Positions 35,103 through 46,204 are shown, counted from the stretch's first letter. The stretch: 64,000 nucleotides of DNA from Candidatus Pantoea edessiphila (GCF_002933315.1 NZ_PDKT01000001.1:248001-312000), one strand, 5' to 3'. Notes: a model not told the origin generated them from the letters alone. A program made the numbers and translations.

Positions 35103-35903
35103 TTATTGTAAAAATAATGGTCCTACAGACAATTTAGGCAAATGAAAATATTTAGGATAATCTACTTCTACTAAATATAGTCCTTTAGCGCTAGCTGTTG
35201 CTGATCCAAATATTCGATTTTTTAATGATAAAAGTGTTTGCATCCACGATGATGGTTTTTTCCCAATACCTATATCGATTAAATTACCTACAATATTTCT
35301 TACCATGTGATATAAAAAAGCGTTTGCTTTAATATCAATTATCACATAACACCCTAAACGTATTATTTCAAGATGAATTAAATTACGTTCAAAATTTTTT
35401 AATTGATGAGAAGAATCACAAAATGATGAAAAATCATGTTCCCCTAATAAACATCTACTAGAATATTGCATTTTATTTATATTCAAAGAGTGGCGACAGT
35501 GCATTAAACCATTTATTAAGATAGCTGGGCGGAAAGGATAATTATAAATTATGTAACGATACCTACGTGCAATTGCACTAAATCTAGCATGGAATTCACT
35601 AGATACATTTTTAACCCAGAGCACTGAAATATTATTAGGTAAATTAGAATTCACACCTGATATCCAAGCATTAATATTACGTTCAATATTAGTTTCAAAA
35701 TGAACAACTTGTCCAGTGCTATGTACACCTGTATCTGTACGTCCAGCACAGAAAACATTGACTGAATGATCCGCTATTTTTGATAAAGCATTTTCTAGTG
35801 TTTCTTGCACACTAGGTACTGTTTGTTGACGTTGCCAACCATAATACTGGCTACCATCGTATTCAATACACATTGCTATTTTGTTTATTTTCTTATGAAA
35901 CAA
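35103..35903 (-). CDS. truA: tRNA pseudouridine(38-40) synthase
   Basis: TruA forms pseudouridine at positions 38-40 of the anticodon stem. The catalytic aspartate is D57 in CAGRTDTGVH; YYGWQRQ, HARFSATARRYRYIIYN (here FSAIARR) and KANAFLYHMVRNIVG are also conserved. The start is a TTG at 35901-35903 with a GAGG box 11 bases before it. The only nearby ATG, ten codons in, would cut into the conserved first strand, so TTG is preferred. E. coli has dedA and usg beside it; both are absent here. Confidence 0.94.
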   Translation of the reverse strand: MFHKKINKIAMCIEYDGSQYYGWQRQQTVPSVQETLENALSKIADHSVNVFCAGRTDTGVHSTGQVVHFETNIERNINAWISGVNSNLPNNISVLWVKNVSSEFHARFSAIARRYRYIIYNYPFRPAILINGLMHCRHSLNINKMQYSSRCLLGEHDFSSFCDSSHQLKNFERNLIHLEIIRLGCYVIIDIKANAFLYHMVRNIVGNLIDIGIGKKPSSWMQTLLSLKNRIFGSATASAKGLYLVEVDYPKYFHLPKLSVGPLFLQ

Positions 35904-36212
35904 TAACGTAAATACCTCATATTAATAATGATTTTTATCAATATAATGATTTTTATAGATAACAAATATATCAATATTTACTTAATTAAATTAATATTAA
36001 ATATTTATATAGTTATTATTAAGTTTTTGGTATAAGCAATTAAGACAATTTATAAAACAATCTAAATTAAAATGTAAGAAAAAATAAATTTTTTTTAGTA
36101 ATCGTAATAAATTACAATTAAACGTAATACAATTAATTTTGTTAAAAATAAGTATATCAACATTTAACCTATCAGTGTTATTTTTTTCATAAAGAATCAT
36201 TATAAATGAAAT
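35904..36212. other. Spacer between pdxB and truA (usg lost)
   Basis: E. coli has usg here. A 67-codon open frame exists at 35997-36200 on the minus strand but is low-complexity, lacks a family match and reads like random AT-rich DNA. I see no supported gene. Confidence 0.6.
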
Positions 36213-37361
36213 TTATATGTTTTCTTGAAAAATAGCATTAAATCCAATTTTTTTTAATATCTTATAAGATTGATATGTATCACAAACAACTTTTAGAGAA
36301 AACCATTCACGACGATCTCTATAATTATTACGTAATGCATTAAATGAAAAAGATTTTAAACGTATTGCATGACGCAATAAATTATCATCTACATAAACAT
36401 CATAAACCAAACTAACCAATTTTTTTAACACTGACTGAGTGATATTACCATGTAAAATAATATTATTGAATTTTGGTTGTGATAAAAATATATTCACCTC
36501 ATCTTTGTGAAATTTATTAGATTTATTTATTAATTTACACCATTCTGCATACAATTTAATAGTCGCACGAATTTTAGCCTCTAATGTATGACCAGCTATA
36601 TGAGCAGTTGCAATACTCGTTCTGTTAAGCAAATTATGTAATAATCTAGGTTCTTTTTCCCATACATCTATAATTACTTTTATATCATTCCTTATTTTCA
36701 TTACGTCAACAAGTTCTTTATTATTAATTACTGCACCACGACAAGAATTAATTAAAATAGTATTTGGCTTAAGAGATAAAAGCATTTTTTTATCAACCAT
36801 GTGTAATGTCTTATATTTACCTTCATTATATAATGGAGTATGAAAAGTTATAACATTTGCATTTTCAATGATTTGATTTAAAGTATAAAAATTACCTTTT
36901 TCACCTTTATCAAAACGTGGTGGATCACAAAGTAATGTTTCTACTCCCCAAGCTTTTAAAATTTTGTTTAGGTATGATCCAATATTTCCAACACCAATTA
37001 TACCTATCACTAAATCTTTTATTTGGAAATTATTATATTCAGCTAAAAATAATAAAGAAGTAAAAACGTATTCTGCAACAGCAATTGCATTACATCCTGG
37101 AGTTGAAGAAAAAGCTATACCTGATCTTGTAAGCAAATCTTTATCTATATGATCAGTACCTGAAGTTGCGGTACCAATAAATTTTAATGATGTATCTTTT
37201 ATTAATTTTTTATGTATTTTAGTAACTGAACGTATTATCAAACATTCTGTATCCAATAGTTCTTTATTAATTATTTTTTTACTAGGAACTCTCAATACAT
37301 TTCCAGTATTTTTAAATATTTCATATACATAAGCAATATTTTCATCCGCTAATATTTTCAA
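36213..37361 (-). CDS. pdxB: Erythronate-4-phosphate dehydrogenase
   Basis: PdxB oxidises 4-phosphoerythronate in the DXP-dependent pathway to pyridoxal phosphate. The 382-residue protein has the NAD loop GIIGVGNIGSYL, the substrate-binding SGTDHIDKDL region and the 2-hydroxyacid dehydrogenase catalytic residues: Arg in NSCRGAVIN, Glu in VWEKEP and His in TAHIAGHT. The PdxB C-terminal dimerisation domain is present. The start is TTG (MKILADENIAY, E. coli MKILVDENMPY), with an AGGA box seven bases before it and no suitable ATG. Confidence 0.96.
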   Translation of the reverse strand: MKILADENIAYVYEIFKNTGNVLRVPSKKIINKELLDTECLIIRSVTKIHKKLIKDTSLKFIGTATSGTDHIDKDLLTRSGIAFSSTPGCNAIAVAEYVFTSLLFLAEYNNFQIKDLVIGIIGVGNIGSYLNKILKAWGVETLLCDPPRFDKGEKGNFYTLNQIIENANVITFHTPLYNEGKYKTLHMVDKKMLLSLKPNTILINSCRGAVINNKELVDVMKIRNDIKVIIDVWEKEPRLLHNLLNRTSIATAHIAGHTLEAKIRATIKLYAEWCKLINKSNKFHKDEVNIFLSQPKFNNIILHGNITQSVLKKLVSLVYDVYVDDNLLRHAIRLKSFSFNALRNNYRDRREWFSLKVVCDTYQSYKILKKIGFNAIFQENI

Positions 37362-37580
37362 TAAATTTTCCTATGAATAATTTACTCAATCATGGATTTA
37401 TAAAATTTTTTTAAATGGTACATAAAATTATTAAACAGAATAGTGTTAATTAATTGGATAAAAAGAAAATTTTATAATAAAAACTATAATATATTATATA
37501 TTATAAAAATAATTGATTCTATAACAAAATTTATATATACTTTATGTATAATTAATACGCAAATTTTTTAATTATTATAA

Positions 37581-38795
37581 TTAGTATTTACGCATAATCA
37601 AAGTAGCATTAGTACCACCAAAACCAAAACTATTAGACATAACAGTTTGTATGTTTTTTTTTGTAGTTTTAGTGATAATATTAATTCCTTCAGCAAATGA
37701 ATCTAAAGATTCAATATTAATGCTTGGTGCTATAAATCCATGTTTTAGCATTAACAAACAGTAAATAACTTCATGTACTCCAGCTGCACCTAGTGCATGA
37801 CCAGTTATGGACTTAGTTGCAGAAATATTAGGAACGCTTTTTCCAAATACTTTACGAATTGCTTCCAGCTCTATTTTATCTCCAATTATCGTTGAAGTAC
37901 CATGACTATTTAAATAATCTATGGGATATTTAATATATTGCATTGCCATCTTCATTGAACGCACTGCACCATCACCTGAAGGGCTAACCATATCCACACC
38001 ATCAGATGTAGCAGCATAACCGATAATTTCAGCATAGATAGGAGCATCACGATTTAACGCGTGTTTTAATTCTTCAATTACAATAATACCGCCTCCACCT
38101 GCAATAACAAAACCATCACGTTTTTTATCATAAGTACGAGATGCTTTTGCTGGTATATGGTTATAATGTATAGATAATGCTCCCATAGCATCAAATTCAC
38201 ATGCCATTTCCCAACTTAATTCTTCACCCCCACCAGCAAAAACGATATCTTGTTTACCAAATTGAATTTGTTCTACTGCATTACCTATACAATGTGCAGA
38301 GGTAGCACATGCAGAACTAATTGAATAATTTATACCATAAATCTTGAAAGATGTAGCAAGACATGCCGAAACTCCTGAAGCCATAGCCTTAGTTACAATA
38401 TATGGACCTACTGCTTTCAATCCACGAGGACTACGCATTGCATCAGCACCAAATACTTGAAAGCGTGGCGATCCTCCTCCTGAACCAACAATTAATCCAA
38501 CACGAGGATTATTTTGATATATATCATCATTTAGTTTGGAGTCTCTAATAGCTTCTTTCATTGAAAGATATGCATAAATAGATGCATCACTCATAAATCT
38601 TGATATTTTACGATTTATTAAACCATTAGTATCTAATTTAATATCACCCCAAACATGACTACGCATACCGGAATCTTTCATTTCTTTAGAAAAAGTTATA
38701 CCAGAACGTCCTTCAATAAGGGAATCCAATACTTCTTTTTGATTATTTCCAATACTAGAAATGATTCCTAAACCAGTAATGACAGCAGATTTCAT
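37581..38795 (-). CDS. fabB: Beta-ketoacyl-ACP synthase I
   Basis: FabB condenses malonyl-ACP with acyl-ACP during fatty acid elongation and is needed for unsaturated chains. The catalytic triad is present: C163 in SSACATSAHC, His in NSHGTST and His in TGHALGAAG. The 404-residue protein is nearly the E. coli length of 406 and highly similar to it. It is flanked by pdxB and aroC, with flk and mnmC missing relative to E. coli. Confidence 0.98.
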   Translation of the reverse strand: MKSAVITGLGIISSIGNNQKEVLDSLIEGRSGITFSKEMKDSGMRSHVWGDIKLDTNGLINRKISRFMSDASIYAYLSMKEAIRDSKLNDDIYQNNPRVGLIVGSGGGSPRFQVFGADAMRSPRGLKAVGPYIVTKAMASGVSACLATSFKIYGINYSISSACATSAHCIGNAVEQIQFGKQDIVFAGGGEELSWEMACEFDAMGALSIHYNHIPAKASRTYDKKRDGFVIAGGGGIIVIEELKHALNRDAPIYAEIIGYAATSDGVDMVSPSGDGAVRSMKMAMQYIKYPIDYLNSHGTSTIIGDKIELEAIRKVFGKSVPNISATKSITGHALGAAGVHEVIYCLLMLKHGFIAPSINIESLDSFAEGINIITKTTKKNIQTVMSNSFGFGGTNATLIMRKY

Positions 38796-39155
38796 TAAAA
38801 TACCTTCATTGATTTAAAATAATATATTATGCAACTTACCTTATAATTTATATTGTTATAACAGTAAAAAAACAAAAATCTTTATCTAATAATTTTTTCA
38901 TTTTATTTTAATGATAAACATAGCATTCTTATCAACTATATTTGTAATGTATCAAAGTAAATAAACATAAATATCTTTAATTAATAAGTTTTATCTTTAT
39001 TTTTTTTACTAAAATATTTGATAGTTTTTTGAAACAACATCATGTATTATAGATTATTAAATACCTACAAAAATACTGATTATAATAATTTTTATTTGTT
39101 AGTAATAATTTATATATCTAAATTATTACTAACAAATAAAAATAAAACAAAATAT
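38796..39155. other. Spacer between aroC and fabB
   Basis: The 360-base spacer holds a large perfect hairpin next to aroC, described separately, and presumably the fabB promoter. No trace of mnmC, which lies here in E. coli, could be recognised. Confidence 0.6.
39091..39140 (-). terminator. 22-bp perfect hairpin after aroC, probable terminator
   Basis: Bases 39091-39112 are the exact inverse complement of 39119-39140, with a six-base loop. The structure lies 16 bases past the aroC stop. It is almost pure A/T and lacks a clean T tract, so termination is inferred from position and stem length only. Confidence 0.55.
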
Positions 39156-40241
39156 TTATTTATAATTATTAAAAGAATTTACGTCAAAACATTGCGCTTG
39201 ATACCTTAATAGGTGATCCATTAATATAATTGCAATCATTGCTTCAGCTATAGGAACAGCACGAATACCTACACAAGGATCATGGCGACCTCTGGTAGTT
39301 ATTTGTACCTCTTTACCCTTTTTATTAATAGTTATTCCTGGTTTTGTAATACTAGAAGTAGGTTTCATAGCTATATTAACATTAATGTTTTGACCACTAC
39401 TAATACCTCCTAAAATTCCTCCAGCATGATTGCTTTGAAAACCATTTATTTTAATTTCATCTCTATTTTGACTACCGCGTTGATTTACTACTGCAAAACC
39501 ATCCCCAATTTCAATACCTTTTACTGCATTTATACTCATAAGTGCATGTGCTAAATCTGCATCAAGTTTATCAAAAACTGGTTCACCTAAACCGATAGGT
39601 ACATTTTCAGTAACTATCGTTAATTTAGCTCCAATAGAATCACCCTCTTTTTTTAAAGAACGTATTAATTTATCTAGTATCTCTAATTTATCTGCATCTG
39701 GACAAAAAAATGGATTTGTTTCAACAATATTCCAATTTTTAAGTTCACAATTAATATTTCCAATTTGTGAAACATATCCTCTTATTAAAATACCGTATTT
39801 CATATTTAAGTATTTTTTTGCAATTGCTCCTGCTGCTACACGCATAGCAGTTTCTCGAGCTGATGAACGTCCACCACCTCTATAATCACGTATTCCATAT
39901 TTTTTTTCATATGTATAATCCGCATGTCCAGGACGAAATAAATCTTTAATATTACTATAATCTTGTGATCGACAATCGTTGTTAAAAATAATCAACCCAA
40001 TAGAAGTTCCTGTAGTAAGACCATTGAATATTCCTGATAATATTTTTATTTGATCTAATTCATCTCTTGGAGTAGTATAATGAGAACGTCCTGGACGACG
40101 ACGATTAAGATCATGTTGAATAAATGTTTCACTTAACGGAATACCAGGTGGAACTCCATCAATAATACAACCTAATGCTATTCCATGAGATTCACCAAAA
40201 GTGGTTACTCTAAAAATTTTACCAATACTGTTGCCTGCCAT
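39156..40241 (-). CDS. aroC: Chorismate synthase
   Basis: AroC makes chorismate from EPSP using reduced FMN, the last step of the shikimate pathway. The 361-residue protein begins [18 protein letters not shown] and has [35 protein letters not shown] and the C-terminal [18 protein letters not shown] signatures. Length equals E. coli (361). It starts 20 bases after prmB ends and is probably cotranscribed with it. Confidence 0.98.
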   Translation of the reverse strand: MAGNSIGKIFRVTTFGESHGIALGCIIDGVPPGIPLSETFIQHDLNRRRPGRSHYTTPRDELDQIKILSGIFNGLTTGTSIGLIIFNNDCRSQDYSNIKDLFRPGHADYTYEKKYGIRDYRGGGRSSARETAMRVAAGAIAKKYLNMKYGILIRGYVSQIGNINCELKNWNIVETNPFFCPDADKLEILDKLIRSLKKEGDSIGAKLTIVTENVPIGLGEPVFDKLDADLAHALMSINAVKGIEIGDGFAVVNQRGSQNRDEIKINGFQSNHAGGILGGISSGQNINVNIAMKPTSSITKPGITINKKGKEVQITTRGRHDPCVGIRAVPIAEAMIAIILMDHLLRYQAQCFDVNSFNNYK

Positions 40242-40261
40242 ATTGTTTCCTTGATTTAATT

Positions 40262-41194
40262 TTAGTCTATATAAAACGAAAAATGGTGTTGTATACTAAT
40301 TAATTGTTTACGCGTTATCATAAAAACTCCATCACCACCATTATCAAATTTTAACCAAGTAAAAGGCACATCTGGGTATTGCTCATTCATTTGAAAAACA
40401 TTATTACCCACTTCACAAATAAGAATGCCATTATCACTAAGGTAATTTGGAGCACTAGCTAAAATACGACGTATGATTTTTAAGCCGTCGCTACCGGCTG
40501 CTAATCCTATTTCAGGTTCATAGTGATATTCATTAGGTAACTCAGCTATTTCTCCTACGCTAACATATGGTGGATTTGCAATAATTAAATCATATTTAAC
40601 ATTAGGCAACTGACGAAATAAATTAGATTGAATTAAACTTACTTTTTGGATTAAATTATGTTCTTGAATATTTTTTTTAGCAACAGCTAATGCTTCATTA
40701 GAAATATCAACTGCATCAATTTTAGCTAATGGAAAAATATAAGCGCAAGATATTGCTATACAACCACTACCAGTACACATATCAAGCATATAACCTGGTG
40801 CATCTTTTATTAATCCTATGAAATTATTTGCTATTAGTTCACCAATTGGTGAACGAGGGATTACTACACGATTATCAATATAAAATTCATAACCACAAAA
40901 CCAGGATTTATTAGTAAGATAAGCGGATGGAATACAATCATTAACACGACGAATTACAAACTTAATAATTCTATTACGTTCACTAGTAGTTAGGCGTGCA
41001 TTGCGAATTTCTTCATGTATATCTATTGGTAAAAAAATCGAAGGTAAAATTAATTGAACTGCTTCATCCCACGGATTATTAGCACCATGTCCATAACAAA
41101 TTTTAGCTGCTAAAAAACGACTAACTGCCCAACGAAGCATATCTTGAATGGTATGAAGCTCGTTTAATGCTTCTTCAGCAAATATCTGATCCAT
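40262..41194 (-). CDS. prmB: Ribosomal protein L3 glutamine methyltransferase
   Basis: PrmB methylates a glutamine of ribosomal protein L3. The 310-residue protein has the SAM-binding loop DMCTGSGCI at 138-146 and the glutamine-methylating NPPY motif at 207-210. The N-terminal helical domain is of PrmB rather than PrmC type, and the length equals E. coli PrmB. An upstream AAAAGGAG site supports the start. aroC follows directly; smrB, beside it in E. coli, is absent. Confidence 0.96.
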   Translation of the reverse strand: MDQIFAEEALNELHTIQDMLRWAVSRFLAAKICYGHGANNPWDEAVQLILPSIFLPIDIHEEIRNARLTTSERNRIIKFVIRRVNDCIPSAYLTNKSWFCGYEFYIDNRVVIPRSPIGELIANNFIGLIKDAPGYMLDMCTGSGCIAISCAYIFPLAKIDAVDISNEALAVAKKNIQEHNLIQKVSLIQSNLFRQLPNVKYDLIIANPPYVSVGEIAELPNEYHYEPEIGLAAGSDGLKIIRRILASAPNYLSDNGILICEVGNNVFQMNEQYPDVPFTWLKFDNGGDGVFMITRKQLISIQHHFSFYID

Positions 41195-41447
41195 TTAAAC
41201 TCCTTTTCAGGATTTTAAGCCTAGCAAATAAGTTATAAATATAACAATGAGAATATAACTGAAAAAAACAAATTAATTTGTTTATCATCATTATTAAAAA
41301 TTACATACATTAACTTATTCTAAAAATAAAGAAATTATATTTTTAAAATAGATATGATATATTACAGTATCATTGATATATTAAGCAAACAATAGAAACT
41401 TTTTAGTTTAAATTAATCAATATTATTTAATGCTAATTGTGATATTT

Positions 41448-41924
41448 TTATGTACATTTTATAACAGATGGACTTTTATACCATAAAAATTGACATTCAT
41501 TTTTAATGATATAATACTCTATACAAGCAACAGAAGCAGTTGCAAATGTAATTAATTTTTCTTTAGGACAAACAACCTTAAATAGATTGCATATAAAAGG
41601 TAAATGAGATATCAGTAATACTGATTTTACTTCATAAGTTGCCATCTTTTTCAGATATTGATAGAATAATGTATGATCGCCATTTGGTACTAAATTATCT
41701 AAGACGTTATATTTTTTGATATTTAAAATATCTTTCATAGTTAATAAGGTATGTAATGATCTTTTATAAGGACTAACTAATATTTGTTCAATATGAATTC
41801 TATGATTTATTAACCAATGTGCAATTTTACGTGATTCCTTAATTCCAGATATTGTTAAGGATCTAGTTGCATCATCTTGTGATTCCATATCTGAATTACC
41901 ATGACGCATTATAAAGAATTTCAT
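41448..41924 (-). CDS. sixA: Phosphohistidine phosphatase SixA
   Basis: SixA removes phosphate from histidines of phosphorelay proteins; in E. coli it acts on the nitrogen-PTS protein NPr and has been tied to ArcB. The 158-residue protein has the RHG catalytic motif at residues 7-9 and the second histidine in LLISHLPF. It matches E. coli SixA along its length. Its retention in a reduced genome is mildly surprising, since no sugar-specific or nitrogen-PTS genes are visible here. Confidence 0.92.
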   Translation of the reverse strand: MKFFIMRHGNSDMESQDDATRSLTISGIKESRKIAHWLINHRIHIEQILVSPYKRSLHTLLTMKDILNIKKYNVLDNLVPNGDHTLFYQYLKKMATYEVKSVLLISHLPFICNLFKVVCPKEKLITFATASVACIEYYIIKNECQFLWYKSPSVIKCT

Positions 41925-42070
41925 AAAAATAACCTGATTGTTATCGTAATTAAATTATAGATTAATTAGATATAATTTATTATTGTATTAATTTCATATA
42001 ATTAATATATAACTTTTATTTATTATAAGTTTTAATATTAATTAAAAAAAACTGCTTAATTGAAACTGAA

Positions 42071-42142
42071 GTCCCCTTAGTTAAACGGATATAACTAACC
42101 CCTCCTAAGGGTTAATTACAGGTTCAATTCCTGTAGGGGACA
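42071..42142 (+). tRNA. argW: tRNA-Arg (anticodon CCT)
   Basis: A full cloverleaf can be folded: acceptor GTCCCCT with AGGGGAC, anticodon stem AACCC/GGGTT with loop CTCCTAA (anticodon CCT), and T arm ACAGG/CCTGT with TTCAATT. It closely matches E. coli argW, also found between sixA and mntH. The bases after the discriminator A are TCA rather than CCA, so the CCA end is not encoded. It is the only plus-strand gene in this stretch. Confidence 0.95.
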
Positions 42143-42151
42143 TCAAAAGAT

Positions 42152-42171
42152 GTTAATATTTTAGTATTAAC
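42152..42171 (+). terminator. Possible weak terminator after tRNA-Arg
   Basis: GTTAATA and TATTAAC form a seven-base-pair stem with a six-base loop, nine bases past the tRNA. It is A/T-rich and followed by a mixed, T-rich stretch, so support is limited. Confidence 0.3.
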
Positions 42172-42293
42172 TTCAATTATTTCTTATTAATTAAAAATTT
42201 TATTAAAAAAACGAATATCTATACTTAACTTCTTGTAATTAGTAAATGATTTAGTTTATAGCACAATTTAAAACAAAATTAAATATCCATTTT

Positions 42294-43550
42294 TTACAAT
42301 GGAGGTACACTACCCATAAGTTCTCCCACTATAAGATAAACATTTAATACAACAACAATTAAAGTAATCAATTTAGCTGTGTTTTGTAAAAAGTATGAAT
42401 TAACCATTTTATCACCCATTATTTCTCTATTTCCTGTGAAGGAAATTAATGGTACTAATGCTAATGCTATTCCAAAACTCAACACTACTTGACTGAGTAC
42501 TAAAATACTTGCTACATCCCAACCTATCCAAATAACAATAAAAGATGGGAGCATTGTTATTACTCTTCTAACCCATAATGGTATTTTAAAATGAACAAAA
42601 CCTTGCATTACAACTTGACCTGCCATCGTACCAACCACTGTAGATGATAAGCCTGCTGCTACTAAACTTAAACTGAAAATAGTGGCAGCAGCCTGTCCTA
42701 AAATTGGTTTTAAAGTCAGATAAGCTTGATCTAATTTAGTAATACCAGTATATCCACCAAAATGAAATACGGCAGCTGCAGTTGCCATCATAGATAAATT
42801 TACAAAACCAGCAATAGTCATAGCAATTATTACATCTAATTTAGCAGTAGAATAACGTTCACTAATACTACTTTTACCATCACTGAATTGAGTTAAAGCG
42901 GAATGCAAATATATTACATGCGGCATAATAGTTGCACCTAATATGGCAGCTGCTAAAAATACTGTTTCAAGATTAGGTAAAACAGGTAAAGCAATTCCAA
43001 CGATTAATTCATTAACTTTGGGTTTTGAGAAAAACAATTCAATAGCATATGCTGCAGCTACGAAAATTAATAAAGCACCAACTACTATTTCAATGGATTT
43101 TTGACCATAGTTTTGAAGTAGTAAAATTAGAAAGGTAGCTATTCCGGTTAATACTGCTCCTTGTAGAAGAGAAATATCTAACAATAACTTAAATCCTAGT
43201 GAAGCTCCTAAGAATTCTGCTAGATCTGTTGCTATAGCAATTATTTCAGCCTGAATCCAATAAAACCATACGATTGAACGTGGAAATCGATCTCTAATGT
43301 GCTCAGCTAGATTTTTACCTGTTACAATTCCCAATTTAGCAGACATTAATTGAATGATCATTGCCATAATATTTGCCCACACTATGACCCATAGCAATTT
43401 ATAACCGTAAGCAGTACCAGCCTGAATATTAGTTATAAAATTACCTGGATCAATATAGCCTATTGCAGCAATAAAAGCTGGTCCTAATAAAGCTAATTTA
43501 ACTTTTTTTGCTCCTTTGATAAGGTTTTCAATTACATTCATTTCAAACAT
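42294..43550 (-). CDS. mntH: Nramp-family Mn2+/H+ symporter MntH
   Basis: MntH imports manganese (and iron) with protons across the inner membrane. The 418-residue protein has 11 expected helices, the metal-binding DPGN at 34-37 in helix 1 and MPHVIY in helix 6, and the [21 protein letters not shown] block. An AGGA box precedes the ATG at 43550; a second ATG three codons later is also possible. It is monocistronic. I saw no MntR or Fur operator in the upstream spacer. Confidence 0.97.
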   Translation of the reverse strand: MFEMNVIENLIKGAKKVKLALLGPAFIAAIGYIDPGNFITNIQAGTAYGYKLLWVIVWANIMAMIIQLMSAKLGIVTGKNLAEHIRDRFPRSIVWFYWIQAEIIAIATDLAEFLGASLGFKLLLDISLLQGAVLTGIATFLILLLQNYGQKSIEIVVGALLIFVAAAYAIELFFSKPKVNELIVGIALPVLPNLETVFLAAAILGATIMPHVIYLHSALTQFSDGKSSISERYSTAKLDVIIAMTIAGFVNLSMMATAAAVFHFGGYTGITKLDQAYLTLKPILGQAAATIFSLSLVAAGLSSTVVGTMAGQVVMQGFVHFKIPLWVRRVITMLPSFIVIWIGWDVASILVLSQVVLSFGIALALVPLISFTGNREIMGDKMVNSYFLQNTAKLITLIVVVLNVYLIVGELMGSVPPL

Positions 43551-44120
43551 ATTCAGTATCCTATCTGAACATTTGTTAATATTTTATACTATTGATAATT
43601 AATCTATTTTTATGCTAAAAACTATAAATATTAGCAATTGCTATAAATTTTCATTAAAAATAAAAATACTTAGACTAAAATACACAAAAAAATACTACTA
43701 ATTAGCAATTACTAAAAGTTAAAAGCTAAATAAATAATGTCAAGCGTTTTTTACATATTGAAATTAGATGTTATTTATATTCTATACTGCAAAACATCGT
43801 AGTAAGTATAGTATAAAATATTATATATAAAAATTAGTAATGAAAATTCACTGGAATTTAAGTAAAATTAAATTGCTGGCTAATTGTGTAATATACAATG
43901 AATTTTCTTATTGTAGTTATAGTTTTACTTATATTATGATCAATAGACATAATGTCAATTCAAAAATTGATCACATTATTTTCATTTACAAAATACTAAT
44001 TTTAATTAAATATTAGTTTTTTATATTTCATAAAAACTACGAAATAATACTATTACTACTAGTTAAAATTATGTATTATATTTATATATTTATCAAATAT
44101 TCAATGATTGTAAAAACTAA
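43551..44120. other. Long spacer between gltX and mntH
   Basis: These 570 AT-rich bases contain no supported gene. They include the mntH promoter region and the region after gltX. An inverted TATACT/AGTATA pair lies at about 43782-43813, but it is weak. No pseudogene could be recognised. Confidence 0.55.
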
Positions 44121-45518
44121 TTAGATATTATTTTTTTTGTTTTTAATAAAATTCATAGCTTTTTCTATACGAAATATAGTTTTATTTAAACCTATTGCTT
44201 CTATTACATGAGTAAGTGTTGGAGAACCATCATGCCCAGTAATAGCTATACGTAAAGACATATATACTATTTTTTTATTTACCTTAAATTCATCAGCAGT
44301 ACTTAATAATACTTGATTAATATTTTCAATATTCCAATTAGCAGTTAACATTAATTTATTTTTGATATCCTCTAGTAATTGATAATGCGTAAAATTTAGA
44401 TATTTATTATCAATTGTAAAAGAATCTTCATAAAAGTATCGGCAAGAATATGCTATTTCTTTTAAAGTCTTACAGCTTTTACTAAATAATTCAATAACTT
44501 TTGTCAATGGAGGACCTGATTGAATATTAATGTTTTGGTTTTTAATATGTTGATATAAATGTTTTGCTATATATTTTGCTGGTAGTTGATTAATGTATCT
44601 GTGATTAATCCATTTAAGTTTATCAATATTAAATAAACTAGGAGATCTATTAACTTTATTTAAAGTAAATAGATCAATCATTTCAGAAAGACTAAATATT
44701 TCTTTATTATTATGAGACCAACCAAGTCTTATTAAATAATTAAGTATAGCTTCTGGTAAATACCCTTCATTTCGATATTGTAGCATTCCTAATGCTCCAT
44801 GACGTTTAGATAGTTTTTTACCATCAGAACCAAATATCATAGATATATGTGCATAAGTGGGTATAGGTGCACCAATAGATTTTAGTATATTAATTTGTCT
44901 TGGAGTATTGTTGATATGATCTTCACCTCTAATAACATGAGTAATACCCATATCCCAATCATCGATTGCTACACAGAAATTATATGTAGGAGAACCATCA
45001 GTACGACGAATAATCAAATCATCTAATTCTTTATTATTAAATGTAATGTTTCCTCTGATTTGATCTTTAAAAGTTACGTCTCCTTCTTGCGGATTGCAAA
45101 ATCTTATTACATGAGGTATAGTACCTGATATTTTATTCTGCTTACAATATCCATCATATCTAGGTTTTTTTCCAGCTTTGATCTGAACTTTACGTAAATA
45201 TTCTAGACGTTCTTTAGAACAAAAACATTTATATGCAGTACCATACGTTATCATATTATTGATAATTTCATTGTAACGATCAAATCTTTTAGTTTGATAA
45301 TATGGCCCCTCATCCCAATTTATGTTTAACCATGCCATACTATCCATAATCATATTAATAGATTCTTGTGTAGAACGTTCTACATCAGTATCTTCTATTC
45401 TTAATACAAAAGCACCTTTATTATGGCGAGCAAACAACCAAGAATAAAGAGCAGTACGAACGCTACCAATATGTAAATGACCGGTTGGACTTGGTGCAAA
45501 ACGAGTTTTTATTTTCAT
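44121..45518 (-). CDS. gltX: Glutamyl-tRNA synthetase
   Basis: GltX charges tRNA-Glu. The class I signatures are present: [11 protein letters not shown] at residues 9-19 (HIGH motif) and KLSKRHGA near 235 (KMSKS motif). The 465-residue protein is close to the 471 of E. coli and has the C-terminal anticodon-binding helical domains. It is divergent from the tRNA-Val/tRNA-Lys pair, exactly as in E. coli. Confidence 0.98.
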   Translation of the reverse strand: MKIKTRFAPSPTGHLHIGSVRTALYSWLFARHNKGAFVLRIEDTDVERSTQESINMIMDSMAWLNINWDEGPYYQTKRFDRYNEIINNMITYGTAYKCFCSKERLEYLRKVQIKAGKKPRYDGYCKQNKISGTIPHVIRFCNPQEGDVTFKDQIRGNITFNNKELDDLIIRRTDGSPTYNFCVAIDDWDMGITHVIRGEDHINNTPRQINILKSIGAPIPTYAHISMIFGSDGKKLSKRHGALGMLQYRNEGYLPEAILNYLIRLGWSHNNKEIFSLSEMIDLFTLNKVNRSPSLFNIDKLKWINHRYINQLPAKYIAKHLYQHIKNQNINIQSGPPLTKVIELFSKSCKTLKEIAYSCRYFYEDSFTIDNKYLNFTHYQLLEDIKNKLMLTANWNIENINQVLLSTADEFKVNKKIVYMSLRIAITGHDGSPTLTHVIEAIGLNKTIFRIEKAMNFIKNKKNNI

Positions 45519-45621
45519 TAAATAAAAATCCTAGTTTAATATTTTCTTAAAATATTTAAATAAAAGCTTCATTGTATCTGAATTATAAAAAACATAAAAA
45601 TAAATTTTTTGATGAAAAAAC

Positions 45622-45650
45622 TTGTGTTTAGAAAAAAAACATTATATTAT
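45622..45650 (+). promoter_or_regulatory. Possible promoter for the tRNA-Val/tRNA-Lys pair
   Basis: TTGTGT at 45622-45627 and TATTAT at 45645-45650 are 17 bases apart and lie about 80 bases before tRNA-Val. No G+C-rich discriminator is evident, so this is a candidate only. Confidence 0.33.
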
Positions 45651-45731
45651 ATCTGTGTGAAAAATTTAATGTGGAATCAAATCCATATTTAAATATAACT
45701 CAAAATTAATTATACAAAAATTACTAATTTT

Positions 45732-45804
45732 GGGTGATTAGCTCAGTTGGTAGAGCACCTCCCTTACAAGGAGGGGGTCGGCGGTTCGAGTCCGTCATTA
45801 CCCA
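45732..45804 (+). tRNA. valU: tRNA-Val (anticodon TAC)
   Basis: The sequence is nearly identical to E. coli valU: acceptor GGGTGAT with ATTACCC, D arm with GCTCAGTTGGTAGAGC, anticodon stem CCTCC/GGAGG with loop CTTACAA, and T loop TTCGAGT. The sequence after the discriminator A is TAA, so CCA is not encoded. E. coli has several valine copies at this locus; only one remains here, followed by tRNA-Lys. Confidence 0.97.
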
Positions 45805-45856
45805 TAATTTATAAATTAAAAAAGTATTTTAGAATTTTTTTGTTTCTTATGGTATT

Positions 45857-45929
45857 GGGTCGTTAGCTCAGTCGGTAGAGCAGTTGACTTTTAATCAATT
45901 GGTCGCAGGTTCAAATCCTGCACGACCCA
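45857..45929 (+). tRNA. lysV: tRNA-Lys (anticodon TTT)
   Basis: A full cloverleaf is visible: acceptor GGGTCGT with ACGACCC, anticodon stem TTGAC with a mispair-tolerant GTCAA-like partner and loop CTTTTAA, and T arm GCAGG/CCTGC. It matches E. coli lysV, which follows valU-valX-valY. The bases after the discriminator are AAA, so the CCA end must be added post-transcriptionally. Confidence 0.97.
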
Positions 45930-46204
45930 AAATTAGATTCTCAATGTAATATTCAAATATATCATATTTTAATTTATTCCTTTTCTAATTAATCTCTTTC
46001 CATCAGTATAAATAGAATGTTTATAAATAAAACATTTTGTTTTTTAGTATTAATAACAAACAAATATCTTAATTTATATAACTATTTTTAAATAAAGATC
46101 TATATCTAATATTATTAAATATTTAGAGATCTATTTTTTTACAAATAAAGTAAACTTTTAATATTTTCTTTATCAATAGTATTTATTTTTAAAATATAAT
46201 AATC

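Noticed and set aside
35997-36200. Open frame of 67 codons on the minus strand between pdxB and truA
   Set aside because: It is low-complexity, rich in Asn, Ile, Leu and Phe, has no family resemblance or good ribosome site, and looks like chance in AT-rich DNA.
43551-44120. Possible MntR/Fur-type operator upstream of mntH
   Set aside because: Only weak, AT-driven inverted repeats are present; none resembles the known operators well enough to call.
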